Positions 9,145 through 21,639 of a stretch of DNA of 64,000 nt are shown piece after piece. Positions within the stretch are counted from its first letter, which is position 1; every line of letters starts with the position of its first letter. The stretch is from assembly GCA_947623455.1 (NCBI GenBank), contig OX392534.1, positions 35,097,426 to 35,161,425 on the forward strand. Reading direction: 5' to 3'. A program made the translations under genes and the position numbers. The notes beneath the pieces are model-generated. The model was given only the letters and a program-made list of their open reading frames with translations. It did no database searches and had not been told where the DNA came from. This stretch comes from Mimachlamys varia (lineage: Eukaryota; Mollusca; Bivalvia; Pectinida; Pectinidae).

Positions 9145-11309
9145 GTGCAATTCAGTTTTCGGCATACTGTATGTATTACTTAATTAAAAGATGCAGCATG
9201 TGTGTGTTACGTTGTCTTTAAGTGTCTGTTTTACTAGAAACTTAATATTCACAAGAAATATGTTTTGTTTCACAAGCGTTATTTATTTTTGAAAATATCA
9301 AAATATTAGCCCCACTCTTGAAATATAGTTGGTATTACTGCAGACACTGTAGGATATCCCCTATTTCTCTTCAGAGCACCGACTGAAAGAGGTATTTTAA
9401 TTTTGTGCGACCGCGTGGTTTCGTCTGCGCTACATTGCATTGTAGTAAAGGACTCGCAAAATAAATAATTTACTATATGTTATTACTAAGCTTAATATTC
9501 GGAGTTCATCACTAGTTACAACTGCCCGGATTTACTGATACATATACATGGCAAAATTTCAGGAGTTTCGTGACATTTTAGCTCGCTACAGACGTCTGCT
9601 TCGGACAACCGGAAATGTACATGTCAAACGAGTGAAGCGGGACGGGAACACCCTTTGACTTTTGACCCCATATCAATACGCCATCACATATCAAAATCTA
9701 CCAAAATTATGCATTTTTGTGAAGTTAAATATCTATCGATTTAGATGCAGATGCAGAATTTGTCAACAATTATCTATTTAAATAACCCAGAATCACTGTA
9801 CTTAGCCGGACCAAATGTTCCGTAGGGACTACAAACGTATGAAACACTTCGTGATAGGCTGATTATAACACGTCGTGATAGGCTGATTAAGTTGTGTGAG
9901 TCATAAAGGTAATTGCAGCCTGTGAAGTCTTTCTTGATAAAATAGGTTTGCAACCCAGGAAGCTATATATTGGTGGCTCTTCTCTGTACTTTTTTTCTAT
10001 TTTACATGTATTCGACTTTATATAATACGGAGACCGTTCAGAACATGAAAAATCTAGAGATTTGCGTACCAGACTCTTTCAAAGCACCCTCGATATCCAG
10101 GTGCTTATCATCGATTAGTGGTTTGAATATTTCTACTTCAAAAGCTTCTTCTGATGACGACGGCTATTGCATTTGCCTCCCTGATTTTTAAAGATGTTTC
10201 TAAATTCGAGTTGGTTGTCAATGACGACTCCTGTCTGATACAACATCTGTTGACGGGAAGTCATAACTTCCTTAACGGTATGATGTTGCATTATTTTTCT
10301 GATAGATGTTTTCAAATACATTTATAGAGATGAAATTCGAAGAGCCGAGTATCGCACTTTTCTTGAATTCTGCTAATGTCATCGTGTACGGACTTTGAAC
10401 GACTGGTTTCTAAGTAGTTTTAAAACTCTTCAGGAGTTCCACGTGGATTCATTTGGTCTTAGGGGTTCGGACTATCTAATCCGCTAAATATTTTTCATGT
10501 CAATATTTAGCAGATGAGAGAGTGAGAACCCTTCCGACTAGGAACTCTTTACGTAACAACTGTCAATAATAATAATATACAACATTATATAACGCTCTAT
10601 CTAATTTATAAAATTACTCTAAAGCCCCTCACAACATGTGGATATTAATTTGATACTTACAATGCACTAACACCTGTCCAACAGGGAAAATACATTTGTA
10701 TGTGTACCCGAAAGAGTGTCGGATTATACAGGTTCCAGTGTACAATGTAACAGATGTAAAACAGAAATAGTTTGATTGGAAAACAATACAATAATGATTT
10801 ATTTCGGACAAGTACAGTAAAAATGATCACTACCAGTCCGGATTGTATGACAAATGCACATATCAAAGATGTGTTCGATGTGTCATTAAAACTCCATGAC
10901 GTCCCTTTAACAATACCCATTCCATAATGGACTTTCATCGGTGATTTCCTCGACGAATGTTGCAATTAATCTGCAATAAGAGAAGTAAATATGTATCAGC
11001 ATTGACCACAGGACAATGTGGACGACAATCAGGATGGAGGAAAACATAAACTTTCAAAAATTTTACAATAATCATTTAACCATTTATTCAACTTTTATAT
11101 ATCACTCTTGTTGATCCGGATGTCAGTGCGGAGGAGATGTATTTTGGAAGGAAACCGGAGAACCCGGAGGAAACCCATGTCAGATCGGGAATCTCGCCCC
11201 GGCCGTCTCGGTAAAAGCTAGTTTCCTATACACTGCACCACCTTTTATCACATAATCGGATGTATTTTATTTATATTGATAACAACTGAAAATATGACAG
11301 ACTACCTAC

Positions 11310-13496
11310 CTAGCGAGGGACGGGGTACCAGTAGTTGATTTGACGCTGGATACACAGTGGGAACAGTACCATGTGTTCCTCCTCAAATCGCGGACAGAAC
11401 TTCCTCTCCCAGTACAGGTCATCCTGTGGCAGCTCTTTGGTCAGTACCACGGACAACTCTAGTCCGTAGTTAAACAACATCATGGCATCGGACCGCTTGG
11501 CGAAATTGGCTTTGTCCCTCTTACGACTTCCAGAGGGCTTCCATAAAGACCTCCTTTTGACCTGACACGGAGTGGTACCGCAGTGACGGCAGAGGGAGGG
11601 ACCTGTTCATGTACGAATTAATTGCATGTTACGATGGAGAAAATTATTTGCAAAGCTTAAAACTTATAACACATTTGTATGTTAAAGGCAGGAGCAGGAG
11701 TTATAAGCAATAGTAAACCAACTGATTGATTCATGGCTTCAGTGTGGAACGACACGAATGTTAGCTCACAGAGGCATGTAACAATAAATCTTAAAAGCAA
11801 TAAACAACAATGTATATTATTTTGATGTACCGGAAGGCTACTGAAAAGACAATTGATTTAAAAAGTTATTGTTACATGCCCCTGTGGTTAGCCGGGCAAT
11901 TTAGCACAATATTTACGTGTAACATGTTTTTCACAATACGTCATTTATCTTTTTGCTTCTTCATACCTTTTCCTTGATTTTGATAAAAATTCTCTTTCTA
12001 TTAGAGAATTATGCAGTTGATTTTTTTCTCGTGTTAAGATTTATATTGATAATTCAGCTTGGCTGAATTATTGAAATAAAATAACGTTTCAAAAGGTTAT
12101 TCAATGAGATGATTCCCGTAGGAACAGCGAAATCATTGTATCGTAAACATTTGATTTGCTCTATTAGCCCATAATGATTAGACTTCAAGGAATGCTCGTT
12201 AATTAATTAGCTAAATGTCAATTTGCATTAAAATTTATATATTTTAAAATTAAAAGTATTATAAGATTGATTCAAATTGGGGCGAAACATTTTAGCATAT
12301 ATATAAATGTTTTAAGATTATCTAAATCAAGACAAAAAGAGTGAAATTATAATGTAACGAATGTTACTTACGATTCCACCATTCACGGATCATTACAACC
12401 ATGGCTGACAATCTCTGTTTGGCGCTCTGTGTAACCAACGGTACATAGCCCAGCAGCAGGGTTAGAAGCACGCACAGAAGGGTGCAAAACACCTCATTTC
12501 CAATTTTCTACAACGGATTAAAAGTTGATTATTTCGTAATGAATTTGCTAAAATCTATGAAAATAGGATAAATATAACCTTTTTGCAGTTTAAATTCAGA
12601 CATGTCCTTCAAAAGTTGCACATGCTATCAACAGACCAAGATAACAGTCATTTAATTGGTTATTTCAAATAGGGCATGCAGTTTAACGGAAAATTTATTT
12701 GTTGATGCTGGTTAATATCGAATTACACAAAATATGATACAGATCAGACATAAACACTAAAATATAATCCCTTACCCGTGTTAGATCGGAAGAAGTTGGA
12801 CACACTTTCGGAACTTCTGCTCCAGTGAAATAATAGAACATCCTTTTGGCATATCCTGGTTCTGGCTCCACACTGAACAGAAAATTACGAAGTAAAGATT
12901 TAGATTTTTCTGAATTTGCAATAAAACTATTTTCTAAGATTGGAAAAGTTTATTTACGTTAAAAACAACTGTAGCGGAACTGGACTGGATCGATCATCGG
13001 CGACCATGTAGCTCAGTGGTAGAGTGTTCGTCTAGAGTTCGGAAGGTCCCGGGCTCGAACCCCGGTCTGGTCGCTGCATTTTCTCTTTCTCCTGTTACAA
13101 AATTGGCGAACGAACTTGCCAACCATTGTTAAAAGCATTAGGATTACGTTTAGCAAGAGGATACCCAAAATTGTAATTATTGTCTTCAGGGGCGAAGACT
13201 TGACAAAAAGGAGGGAGGAATGAAACAGAATTGGACTGGTTCGATCATCAGCGACCAGGTATCTCAGTGGTAAATATTATCTGACTGTTTCGAAACATTG
13301 AAACAAAGTAAAATGCGAACCCCGGTCTGGCCGCTACATTTTCTCTTTCTCCTGTATCACAACATCACGAGAAAAGTCAACAAACCAATGTTATTAAATA
13401 TGACCAGACTTACCACGTAAGGTCCCGGTATACAGCAGGACCTCTATGTATGGCACACAGTATTACCACGTATATCAAGAATAACTTGATATCCAT
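11310..13496 (-). CDS. Four-exon small type I membrane protein, array copy B
   Basis: Exons 13414-13496, 12776-12872, 12372-12507 and 11310-11602 on the minus strand, with the same lengths, phases and splice sites as copy A. They give an open 202-residue product with signal peptide, Cys28/Cys52 ectodomain, one membrane span and the CRHCGTTPC tail, ending NYWYPVPR. It differs from A at few residues (for example CPRF for CQRF, and Val for Ile near the end). Intron 3 contains a block at 11887-12211 that copy A lacks, with the near-palindrome ATAATTCAGC/GCTGAATTAT. Preservation of frame and splice sites between diverged copies supports coding. Confidence 0.72.
13000..13074 (+). repeat. tRNA-like element T1 (unit B)
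   Basis: Acceptor GCGACCA/TGGTCGC, box A TAGCTCAGTGG, box B GGCTCGAACC and T stem CCGGG/CCCGG are intact. The anticodon loop would read CTAGAGT (AGA, serine), but there is no long variable arm, so it is not a standard tRNA-Ser. Confidence 0.55.
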
Positions 13497-13519
13497 CGTG
13501 GTAATCAAGGCGCTAATAC

Positions 13520-13637
13520 AAAAAGATGATATCTGCGGAGAGACTAATCATCTCCGCCTTTGCCGATTGCTAAGCAGCTAGGCAACAAGTATGTGACGTC
13601 ACAAATGACTTCTGTAATATGCCGATCATGACGTCAT
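13520..13637 (-). promoter_or_regulatory. Two-CRE upstream region of array gene copy B
   Basis: GTGACGTCAC at 13593-13602 and ATGACGTCAT at 13628-13637, same spacing to the ATG (13496) as in copy A. Confidence 0.6.
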
Positions 13638-13713
13638 ACAATTGTTCTTCATTTGTTTAGAATTCCTGCCGCGTTACCATATATAACGAAGCTTTATTTG
13701 GTCGATCGTCGAC

Positions 13714-13785
13714 GACCATATAGCTTAATTGGTAGAGCGTCCGACTCTAGCTTCGCAGGTCCTGGGTTCGAGCCTCGATCTGACC
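13714..13785 (+). repeat. tRNA-like element T2 (unit B)
   Basis: Intact box A TAGCTTAATTGG and box B GGTTCGAGCC; arms mispair as in unit A. A 67-codon + strand ORF just downstream is conserved only with the unit. Confidence 0.55.
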
Positions 13786-15342
13786 GTTTGTTTTTTCCAC
13801 CAGGCTGTGCTCCATGATACGTACAAAAGAGACTACGGTTGGCAATGCTGTCAGAACCATGTCACTTTGGGTAGAATTCGTAACTAGCAATAATGAGAGA
13901 TTCCGCGCCAAGAGTCATAAATGGAACATGAGATTAAGGATGCTCCATTCTATCTTTATTCAACAGAATAGTTCCTTGAAACTTTCAATAAATTGTTTCG
14001 CAACTATGAAGAGGTGATTTAATGAAAATTAAAGAAAAATATTGGTTACAAACTAATTCGTAGAACTAATATCACCCGCTTTCCACCTTTTGTAAGGGGG
14101 TAATCTTGTTGTTGGTAAAAATCTTTTGTCATTTTCATGCTGTTGACACAAGATGTATAGCTTGGAAATTGAACTAAAATTAAAGCCTTATACACAGAAA
14201 TTGGATAATATTTGTTGTCTTGATTGCATGGAAACGTTAATCAAGGGGCCTTAACTCCGCCAATCTACCAAAAGTGGCGATCAAACTGAGTCGAGCCCGT
14301 TGGGCAATTAACATTGTTACCAAGATTCAAATAAATTGGATATTATTTGTTGCAATTATTGTAAAGAAACAGCAGAACATGACGTTTTTCGTTAATCAAG
14401 GGGTCATAACTCAACAGGATAACGATCGCAAAAAGTGGCGATTAATCGTTCGAGTCCTTTAGGCATTTAACTTTGTTGCCATGTTTCAAAACAATCAGAT
14501 AATATTTATTACATTGTACCGTTATTGCATGGAAATAACAAAAGAAAATGACATTTTGCGTTAATCAAAGGGCCATAACGCCGCCAAAAAACGTTCGTCA
14601 AAAATGGCGATCGAACTTGGCCGAGCCGTTTAGGCAATTTACCTTGTAACCAAGTTTCAAGAAAAATAGATAATATGTTTCGATGAAATCGAGGGATGGA
14701 AAACTATATATATGTTTTTGATTTTCGAGTCACCAGAGGCAGACGAAACATCTTGGGTGCACCAAGGCGCTACCATGAACCCCCTCTTATTATTTGCATT
14801 TTATTAAAGATTTCTGGAACAACTGAATCTTTTTTTTTCTTTTGCCGGTGATCGTCTATTAAACCGTTCAATTGACAGTGTTATATCAATATCTGGTGCA
14901 GTAGTACTCCAATAATTAGAAAACGACTGACAAATTCCATTCCATCGCCAGAAGAATGAAAGCCAGGCAATGTCACATTAAATTGCCGTCTTCATTGCCA
15001 GGAATTAGAAATCGTTCCAGGCAGCAAATTGAATACTATCACATGGAAATTAACCAAAAGCTCTCGTTGCGTGAGTTTATAGTAAGTTAAATATAAGTCA
15101 AAGTTGCGAGATTTATTCGATTCCTAAGGAGTCTAGGGAGATGCACACTGGAAGGCAATGTACAGACTCACATAACAGATACCATTAACATGTTTCCAAT
15201 ATTTTGAAAAATTTCAATTGCGAATAATTTTCTTCTTTTTTATTTTAATGTATAATTTAAGAGGGTTTTCCGCATCTAACCCTCCTGCTTCTAATTTAGG
15301 TTAGAAAATTATTAAAATTCGAACCCCATCATTTTGGCCCCT

Positions 15343-15392
15343 ATATATCATTACTGATGAGTCCTAGAGGGACGAAACAGCTGAATGATGCC
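15343..15392 (+). ncRNA. Hammerhead ribozyme motif, cleavage-site variant (unit C)
   Basis: Core CUGAUGA (15354), stem II, GAAA and stem III CAGCUG are present, but the next bases are AA instead of UA. The predicted GUA triplet is GAA, which breaks the A-U pair beside the cleavage site. Self-cleavage is expected to be lost or weak. Confidence 0.75.
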
Positions 15393-17552
15393 GTGAAATT
15401 CATTTTTCGGCATACTGTATTTATTACTTAATTAAAAGATGCAGCATGTGTGTGTTACGCTGTCTTTAAGTGTCTGTTTTACTAGAAACTTAATATTCAC
15501 AAGAAATATGTTTTGCTTCACAAGCGCTATTCATTTTTGAAAATATGAAAATATTAGCCCCACTCGTGAAATATAGTTGGTATTACTGTAGACACTGTTG
15601 GATATCCCCTATTTCTCTTCAGAGAACCGACTGAAAGAGGTATTTTAATTTTGTGCGACCGCGTGGTTTCGTCTGCGCTACATCGCATTGTAGGAAAGGA
15701 CTCGCACAATTAAATAATTTACTATATGTTATTACTAAGCTTAATACTGGAAGTTCATCACTAGTTACAACTGCCTGGATTTACTGATACATACATACAT
15801 GGTAAGGACTTTTATTGGCATTTCATCAGGAGTTTCGTGACATTTTAGCTCATTACAGGCGTCTGCTTCGGACAACCGGAAATTTACATGTCAAACCAGT
15901 GAAATGAAACGGGAACACCCTCTGACTTTTGACCTCATATCAATCCGCCATCATATATCAAAATCTACCAAAAGTATACATTTTTGTAAAGTTAAATATC
16001 TATAGATTTCATTCAATGCAGAATATGTCAACAATTATCTATTTAAATTACTCAGAATCACTATACTAAGCCGGAACACATTTTTGGTAGGGACTACAAA
16101 CGTATGAAACACTTCGTGATAGGCTGATTTAGTTGTGTGAGTCATACAGGTAATTACAGCCTGTGAAGTCTTTCTTGGTAAAATACGTTTGCAACCCAGG
16201 AAGCTATATATTGGTGGCTCTTCTTTGTACTTTTTTTTTCTATTTTACATGTTCTCGGCTTTATATAATATGGAGACCGTTCAGAACATGAACAATCTAG
16301 AGATTTGCGTACCAGACTCTTTCAAAGAACCCTCGATATCCAAGGGCTTATCAGCGATTAGTGGTTTTGAATATTTATACTTCAAAAGCTTCTTCTGATG
16401 ACGACGGCTGTTGCATTTGCCTCCCTGATTTTTCAAGATGTTTCTAAAATCGAGTTGGTTGTCAATGACGACTCGTGTCTGATACAACATCTGTTGACGG
16501 GAAGTCATGACTTCCTTAACGGTATGATGTTGCATTATTTTTCTGATAGATGTTTTCAAATACATTTATAGAGATGAAATTCGAAGAGCCGAGTATCGCC
16601 CTATTCTTGAATTCGGCTAATGTCATCGTGTACGGACTTTGAACGACTGGTTTCTAAGTAGTTTTAAAACTCTTCAAGAGTTCCACATTGATTCATGTAG
16701 TCTTAGGGGTTCGGACTATCTATACCGCTAAATATTTTTCATGTCAATATTTAGCAAATAAGAGAGTAAGAACCCTTCCGACTAGGAACTCTTCACGTGA
16801 CAACTGTCAATAATAATAATATACAACATTATATAGCGCTCTATATAATTTGTAAAATTTCTCTAAAGCCCTCCACAATATGTGGATAATAATTTGATAC
16901 TTACAATGCACTAACACCTGTCCAACAGGGAAAATACATTTATATGTGTACCCGAAAGAGTGTCGGATTATACAGGTTCCAGTGTACAATGTAACAGATG
17001 TAAAACAGAAATAGTTTGATTGGAAAACAATACAATAATGATTTATTTCGGACAAGTACAGTAAAAATGATCACTACCAGTCCGGATTGTATGACAAATG
17101 CACATATTAAAGATGTGTTCGATGTGTCATTAAAACTCCATGACGTCCCTTTAACAATACCCATTCCATAATCGACTTTCATCGGTGATTTCCTCGACGA
17201 ATGTTGCAAGTAATCTGCAATAAGAGAAGTAAATATGTATCAGCATTGACCACAGGACAATGTGGACGACAATCAGGATGGAGGAAAAAATTATCTTTTA
17301 AAAATTTTACAATAATCATTAACCCATTTATTCAACTTTATATATCACTCTTGTTGATCCGGATGTCAGTGCGCAGGAGTCGTATTTTGGAAGGAAACCG
17401 GAGAACCCGGAGGAAACCCATGTCAGATCGGGAATCTCGCCCCGGCCGTCTCGGTAAAAGCTAGTTTCCTATACACTGCACCACCTTTTATCACATAATC
17501 GGATGTATTTTATCTATATTGATAACAAATGAAAATATGACAGACTACCTAC

Positions 17553-19743
17553 CTAGCGAGGGACGGGGTACCAGTAGTTGATTTGACGCTGGATACACAG
17601 TGGGAACAGCACCATGTGTTCCTCCTCAAATCGCTGACAGAACTTCCTCTCCCAGTACAGGTCATCCTGTGGCAGCTCTTTGGTCAGTACCACGGACAAC
17701 TCTAGTCCGTAGTTAAACAACATCATGGCATCGGACCGCTTGGCGAAATTGGCTTTGTCCCTCTTACGACTTCCAGAGGGCTTCCATAAAGACCTCCTTT
17801 TGACCTGACACGGAGTGGTACCGCAGTGACGGCAGAGGGAGGGACCTGTTCATGTACGAATTAATTGCATGTTACGATGGAGAAAATTATTTGCAAAGCT
17901 TAAAACTTATAACACATTTGTATGTTAAAGACAGGGGCAGGAGTTATAAGCAATAGTAAACCAACTGATTGATTCATAGCTTCAGTGTGGAACGACACGA
18001 ATGTTAGCTCACAGGGGCATGTAACAATAAATCTTAAAAGCAATAAACAATAATGTATATTATTTTGATGTACCGGAAGGCTACTGAAAAGATAATTGAT
18101 TTAAAAAGTTATTGTTACATGCCCCTGTGGTTAGCCGGGCAATTTAGCACAATATTTACGTGTAACATGTTTTTCACAATACGTCATTTATTTTTTTGCT
18201 TCTTCATACCTTTTCCTTGATTTTGATAAAAATTCTCTTTCTATCAGAGAATTATGCATTTTAATTTTTTCTCGTGTTAAGATTTATATTGATAATTCAG
18301 CTGGCTGAATTATTGAAATAAAATAACGTTTCAAAAGGTTATTCAATTAGGTGATTCCCGTAGGAACAGCGAAATCATTGTATCGTAAACATTTGATTTG
18401 TTCTATTAGCCCATTATGATTAGACTTCAAGGAATGCTCGTTAATTAATTAGCTAAATGTCAATTTGCATCAAAATTTATATATTTTAAAATTAAAAGTA
18501 TTATAAGATTGATTCCAATTGGGGGGGGGGGGAACATTTTAGCATATATATAAATGTTTTAAGATTATCTGAATCAAGACAAACAGAGTGAAATTATAAT
18601 GTAACGAATGTTACTTACGATTCAACCATTCACGGATCATTAAAACCATGGCTGACAATCTCTGTTTTGCGCTCTGTGTAACCAACGGTACATAGCCCAG
18701 CAGCAGGGTTAGAAGCACGCACAGAAGGGTGCAAAACACCTCATTTCCAATTTTCTACAACGGATTAAAAGTTGATTATTTCGTAATGAATTTGCTAAAA
18801 TCTATGAAAATAGGATAAATATAACCTTTTTGCAGTTTAAATTCAGACATGTCTTTCAAAAGTTGCACATGCTATCAACAGACCAAGATAACAGTCATTT
18901 AACTGGTTATTTTAAATAGGGCATGCAGTTTAACGGAAAATGCATTTGTTGATGCTGGTTAATATCGAATTACACAAAATATGATACAGATCAGACATAA
19001 ACACTAAAATATAATCCCTTACCCGTGTTAGATCGGAAGAAGTTGGACACACTTTCGGAACTTCTGCTCCAGTGAAATAATAGAACATCCTTTTGGCATA
19101 TCCTGGTTCTGGCTCCACACTGAACAGAAAATTACGAAGTAAAGATTTAGATTTTTCTAAATTTTCAATAAAACTATTTTCTAAGATTGGAAAAGTTTAT
19201 TTACGTTAAAAACAATTGTAGCGGAACTGGACTGGATCGATCATCGGCGACCATGTAGCTCAGTGGTAGAGTGTTCGTCTAGAGTTCGGAAGGTCCTGGG
19301 CTCGAACCCCGGTCTGGTCGCTGCATTTTCTCTTTCTCCTGTTATAAAATTGGCGAACGAACTTGCCAACCATTGTTAAAAGCATTGGGATTATGCTTAG
19401 CAAGAGGATACCCAAAATTGTAATTATTGTCTTCGGGGGCGAAGACTTGACAAAAAGGAGGGAGGAATGAAGCAGAATTGGACTGGATCGGTCATCAGCA
19501 ACCAGGTATCTCAGTGGTAAATATTATCTGACTGTTTCGAAACATTGAAACAAAGTAAAATGCGAACCCCGGTCTGGCCGCTACATTTTCTCTTTCTCCT
19601 GTATCACAACATCACGAGAAAAGTCAACAAACCAATGTTATTAAATATGACCAGACTTACCACGTAAGGTCCCGGTATACAGCAGGACCTCTATGTATGG
19701 CACACAGTATTACCACGTATATCAAGAATAACTTGATATCCAT
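17553..19743 (-). CDS. Four-exon small type I membrane protein, array copy C
   Basis: Exons 19661-19743, 19023-19119, 18619-18754 and 17553-17845 on the minus strand; 202 residues, open, with all four splice junctions conserved. Core copies C-E share a Trp-to-Leu change in the REWWN sequence after the membrane span (TGGTTG for TGGTGG). Otherwise it has the signal peptide, two ectodomain cysteines, one membrane span, C-x2-C-x4-C and the NYWYPVPR end. A run of 12 G lies in intron 3 near 18521. Confidence 0.72.
19247..19321 (+). repeat. tRNA-like element T1 (unit C)
   Basis: Same as unit B, with one T for C in the T-arm strand (CCTGGGCTC for CCCGGGCTC). Confidence 0.55.
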
Positions 19744-19766
19744 CGTGGTAATCAAGGCGCTAATAC

Positions 19767-19884
19767 AAAAAGATGATATCTGCGGAGAGACTAATCATCT
19801 CCGCCTTTGCCGATTGCTAAGCAGCTAGGCAACAAGTATGTGACGTCACAAATGACTTCTGTAATATGCCGATCATGACGTCAT
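19767..19884 (-). promoter_or_regulatory. Two-CRE upstream region of array gene copy C
   Basis: GTGACGTCAC at 19840-19849 and ATGACGTCAT at 19875-19884, upstream of the ATG at 19743. Confidence 0.6.
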
Positions 19885-19960
19885 ACAATTGTTCTTCATT
19901 TGTTTAGAATTCCTGCCGCGTTACCATATATAACGAAGCTTTATTTGGTCGATCGTCGAC

Positions 19961-20032
19961 GACCATATAGCTTAATTGGTAGAGCGTCCGACTCTAGCTT
20001 CGCAGGTCCTGGGTTCGAGCCTCGATCTGACC
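19961..20032 (+). repeat. tRNA-like element T2 (unit C)
   Basis: Box A TAGCTTAATTGG and box B GGTTCGAGCC intact; same fold problems as in unit B. Confidence 0.55.
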
Positions 20033-21589
20033 GTTTGTTTTTTCCACCAGGCTGTGCTCCATGATACGTACAAAAGAGACTACGGTTGGCAATGCTGTCA
20101 GAACCATGTCACTTTGGGTAGAATTCGTAACTAGCAATAATGAGAGATTCCGCGCCAAGAGTCATAAATGGAACATGAGATTAAGGATGCTCCATTCTAT
20201 CTTTATTCAACAGAATAGTTCCTTGAAACTTTCAATAAATTGTTTCGCAACTATGAAGAGGTGATTTAATGAAAATTAAAGAAAAACATTGGTTACAAAC
20301 TAATTCGTAGAACTAATATCACCCGCTTTCCACCTTTTGTAAGGGGGTAATCTTGTTGTTGGTAAAAATCTTTTGTCATTTTCATGCTGTTGACACAAGA
20401 TGTATAGCTTGGAAATTGAACTAAAATTAAAGCCTTATACACAGAAATTGGATAATATTTGTTGTCTTGATTGCATAGAAACGTTAATCAAGGGGCCTTA
20501 ACTCCGCCAATCTACCAAAAGTGGCGATCAAACTGAGTCGAGCCCGTTGGGCAATTAACATTGTTACCAAGATTCAAATAAATTGGATATTATTTGTTGC
20601 AATTATTGTAAAGAAACAGCAGAACATGACGTTTTTCGTTAATCAAGGGGTCATAACTCAACAGGATAACGATCGCAAAAAGTGGCGATTAATCGTTCGA
20701 GTCCTTTAGGCATTTAACTTTGTTGCCATGTTTCAAAACAATCAGATAATATTTATTACATTGTACCGTTATTGCATGGAAATAACAAAAGAAAATGACA
20801 TTTTGCGTTAATCAAAGGGCCATAACGCCGCCAAAAAACGTTCGTCAAAAATGGCGATCGAACTTGGCCGAGCCGTTTAGGCAATTTACCTTGTAACCAA
20901 GTTTCAAGAAAAATAGATAATATGTTTCGATGAAATCGAGGGATGGAAAACTATATATATGTTTTTGATTTTCGAGTCACCAGAGGCAGACGAAACATCT
21001 TGGGTGCACCAAGGCGCTACCATGAACCCCCTCTTATTATTTGCATTTTATTAAAGATTTCTGGAACAACTGAATCTTTTTTTTTCTTTTGCCGGTGATC
21101 GTCTATTAAACCGTTCAATTGACAGTGTTATATCAATATCTGGTGCAGTAGTACTCCAATAATTAGAAAACGACTGACAAATTCCATTCCATCGCCAGAA
21201 GAATGAAAGCCAGGCAATGTCACATTAAATTGCCGTCTTCATTGCCAGGAATTAGAAATCGTTCCAGGCAGCAAATTGAATACTATCACATGGAAATTAA
21301 CCAAAAGCTCTCGTTGCGTGAGTTTATAGTAAGTTAAATATAAGTCAAAGTTGCGAGATTTATTCGATTCCTAAGGAGTCTAGGGAGATGCACACTGGAA
21401 GGCAATGTACAGACTCACATAACAGATACCATTAACATGTTTCCAATATTTTGAAAAATTTCAATTGCGAATAATTTTCTTCTTTTTTATTTTAATGTAT
21501 AATTTAAGAGGGTTTTCCGCATCTAACCCTCCTGCTTCTAATTTAGGTTAGAAAATTATTAAAATTCGAACCCCATCATTTTGGCCCCT

Positions 21590-21639
21590 ATATATCATTA
21601 CTGATGAGTCCTAGAGGGACGAAACAGCTGAATGATGCC
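21590..21639 (+). ncRNA. Hammerhead ribozyme motif, cleavage-site variant (unit D)
   Basis: Identical to unit C: core CUGAUGA at 21601, GAAA present, GAA in place of GUA. Confidence 0.75.

Larger units (their letters stand above)
7843..14072 (+). repeat. Tandem array unit B
   Basis: A 6230-bp unit with no large insertion, colinear with unit C. It carries a 24-bp tandem duplication around CTTCGTGATAGGCTGATT at 9848-9895 that is also in F and G but not in A, C, D or E, so B, F and G share part of their history. Gene exons lie on the minus strand at 11310-13496. The stretch 9145-10030 is AT-rich, and I see nothing further in it. Confidence 0.9.
14073..20319 (+). repeat. Tandem array unit C (homogenised core copy 1)
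   Basis: A 6247-bp unit. All landmarks recur exactly 6247 bp later in unit D. I saw only scattered single-base differences, for example a G/A near 14229 versus 20476 and a T/C near 19296 versus 25543. The run of G near 18521 is 12 long here, against 13 in D and E. In the hammerhead the bases after stem III read GAA instead of GUA. Confidence 0.93.

Noticed and set aside
13814..14017. 67-codon + strand ORF identical in three units
   Set aside because: Identity follows from near-identical units C-E. Outer units have stops or frameshifts, and it sits beside a tRNA-like element antisense to the gene region.
16890..16910. GTAAGTATC as a splice donor of the 102-residue minus-strand ORF
   Set aside because: The same sequence is part of the L2-type 3' tail shared with the retrotransposon insertion, so the donor-like match is fortuitous.
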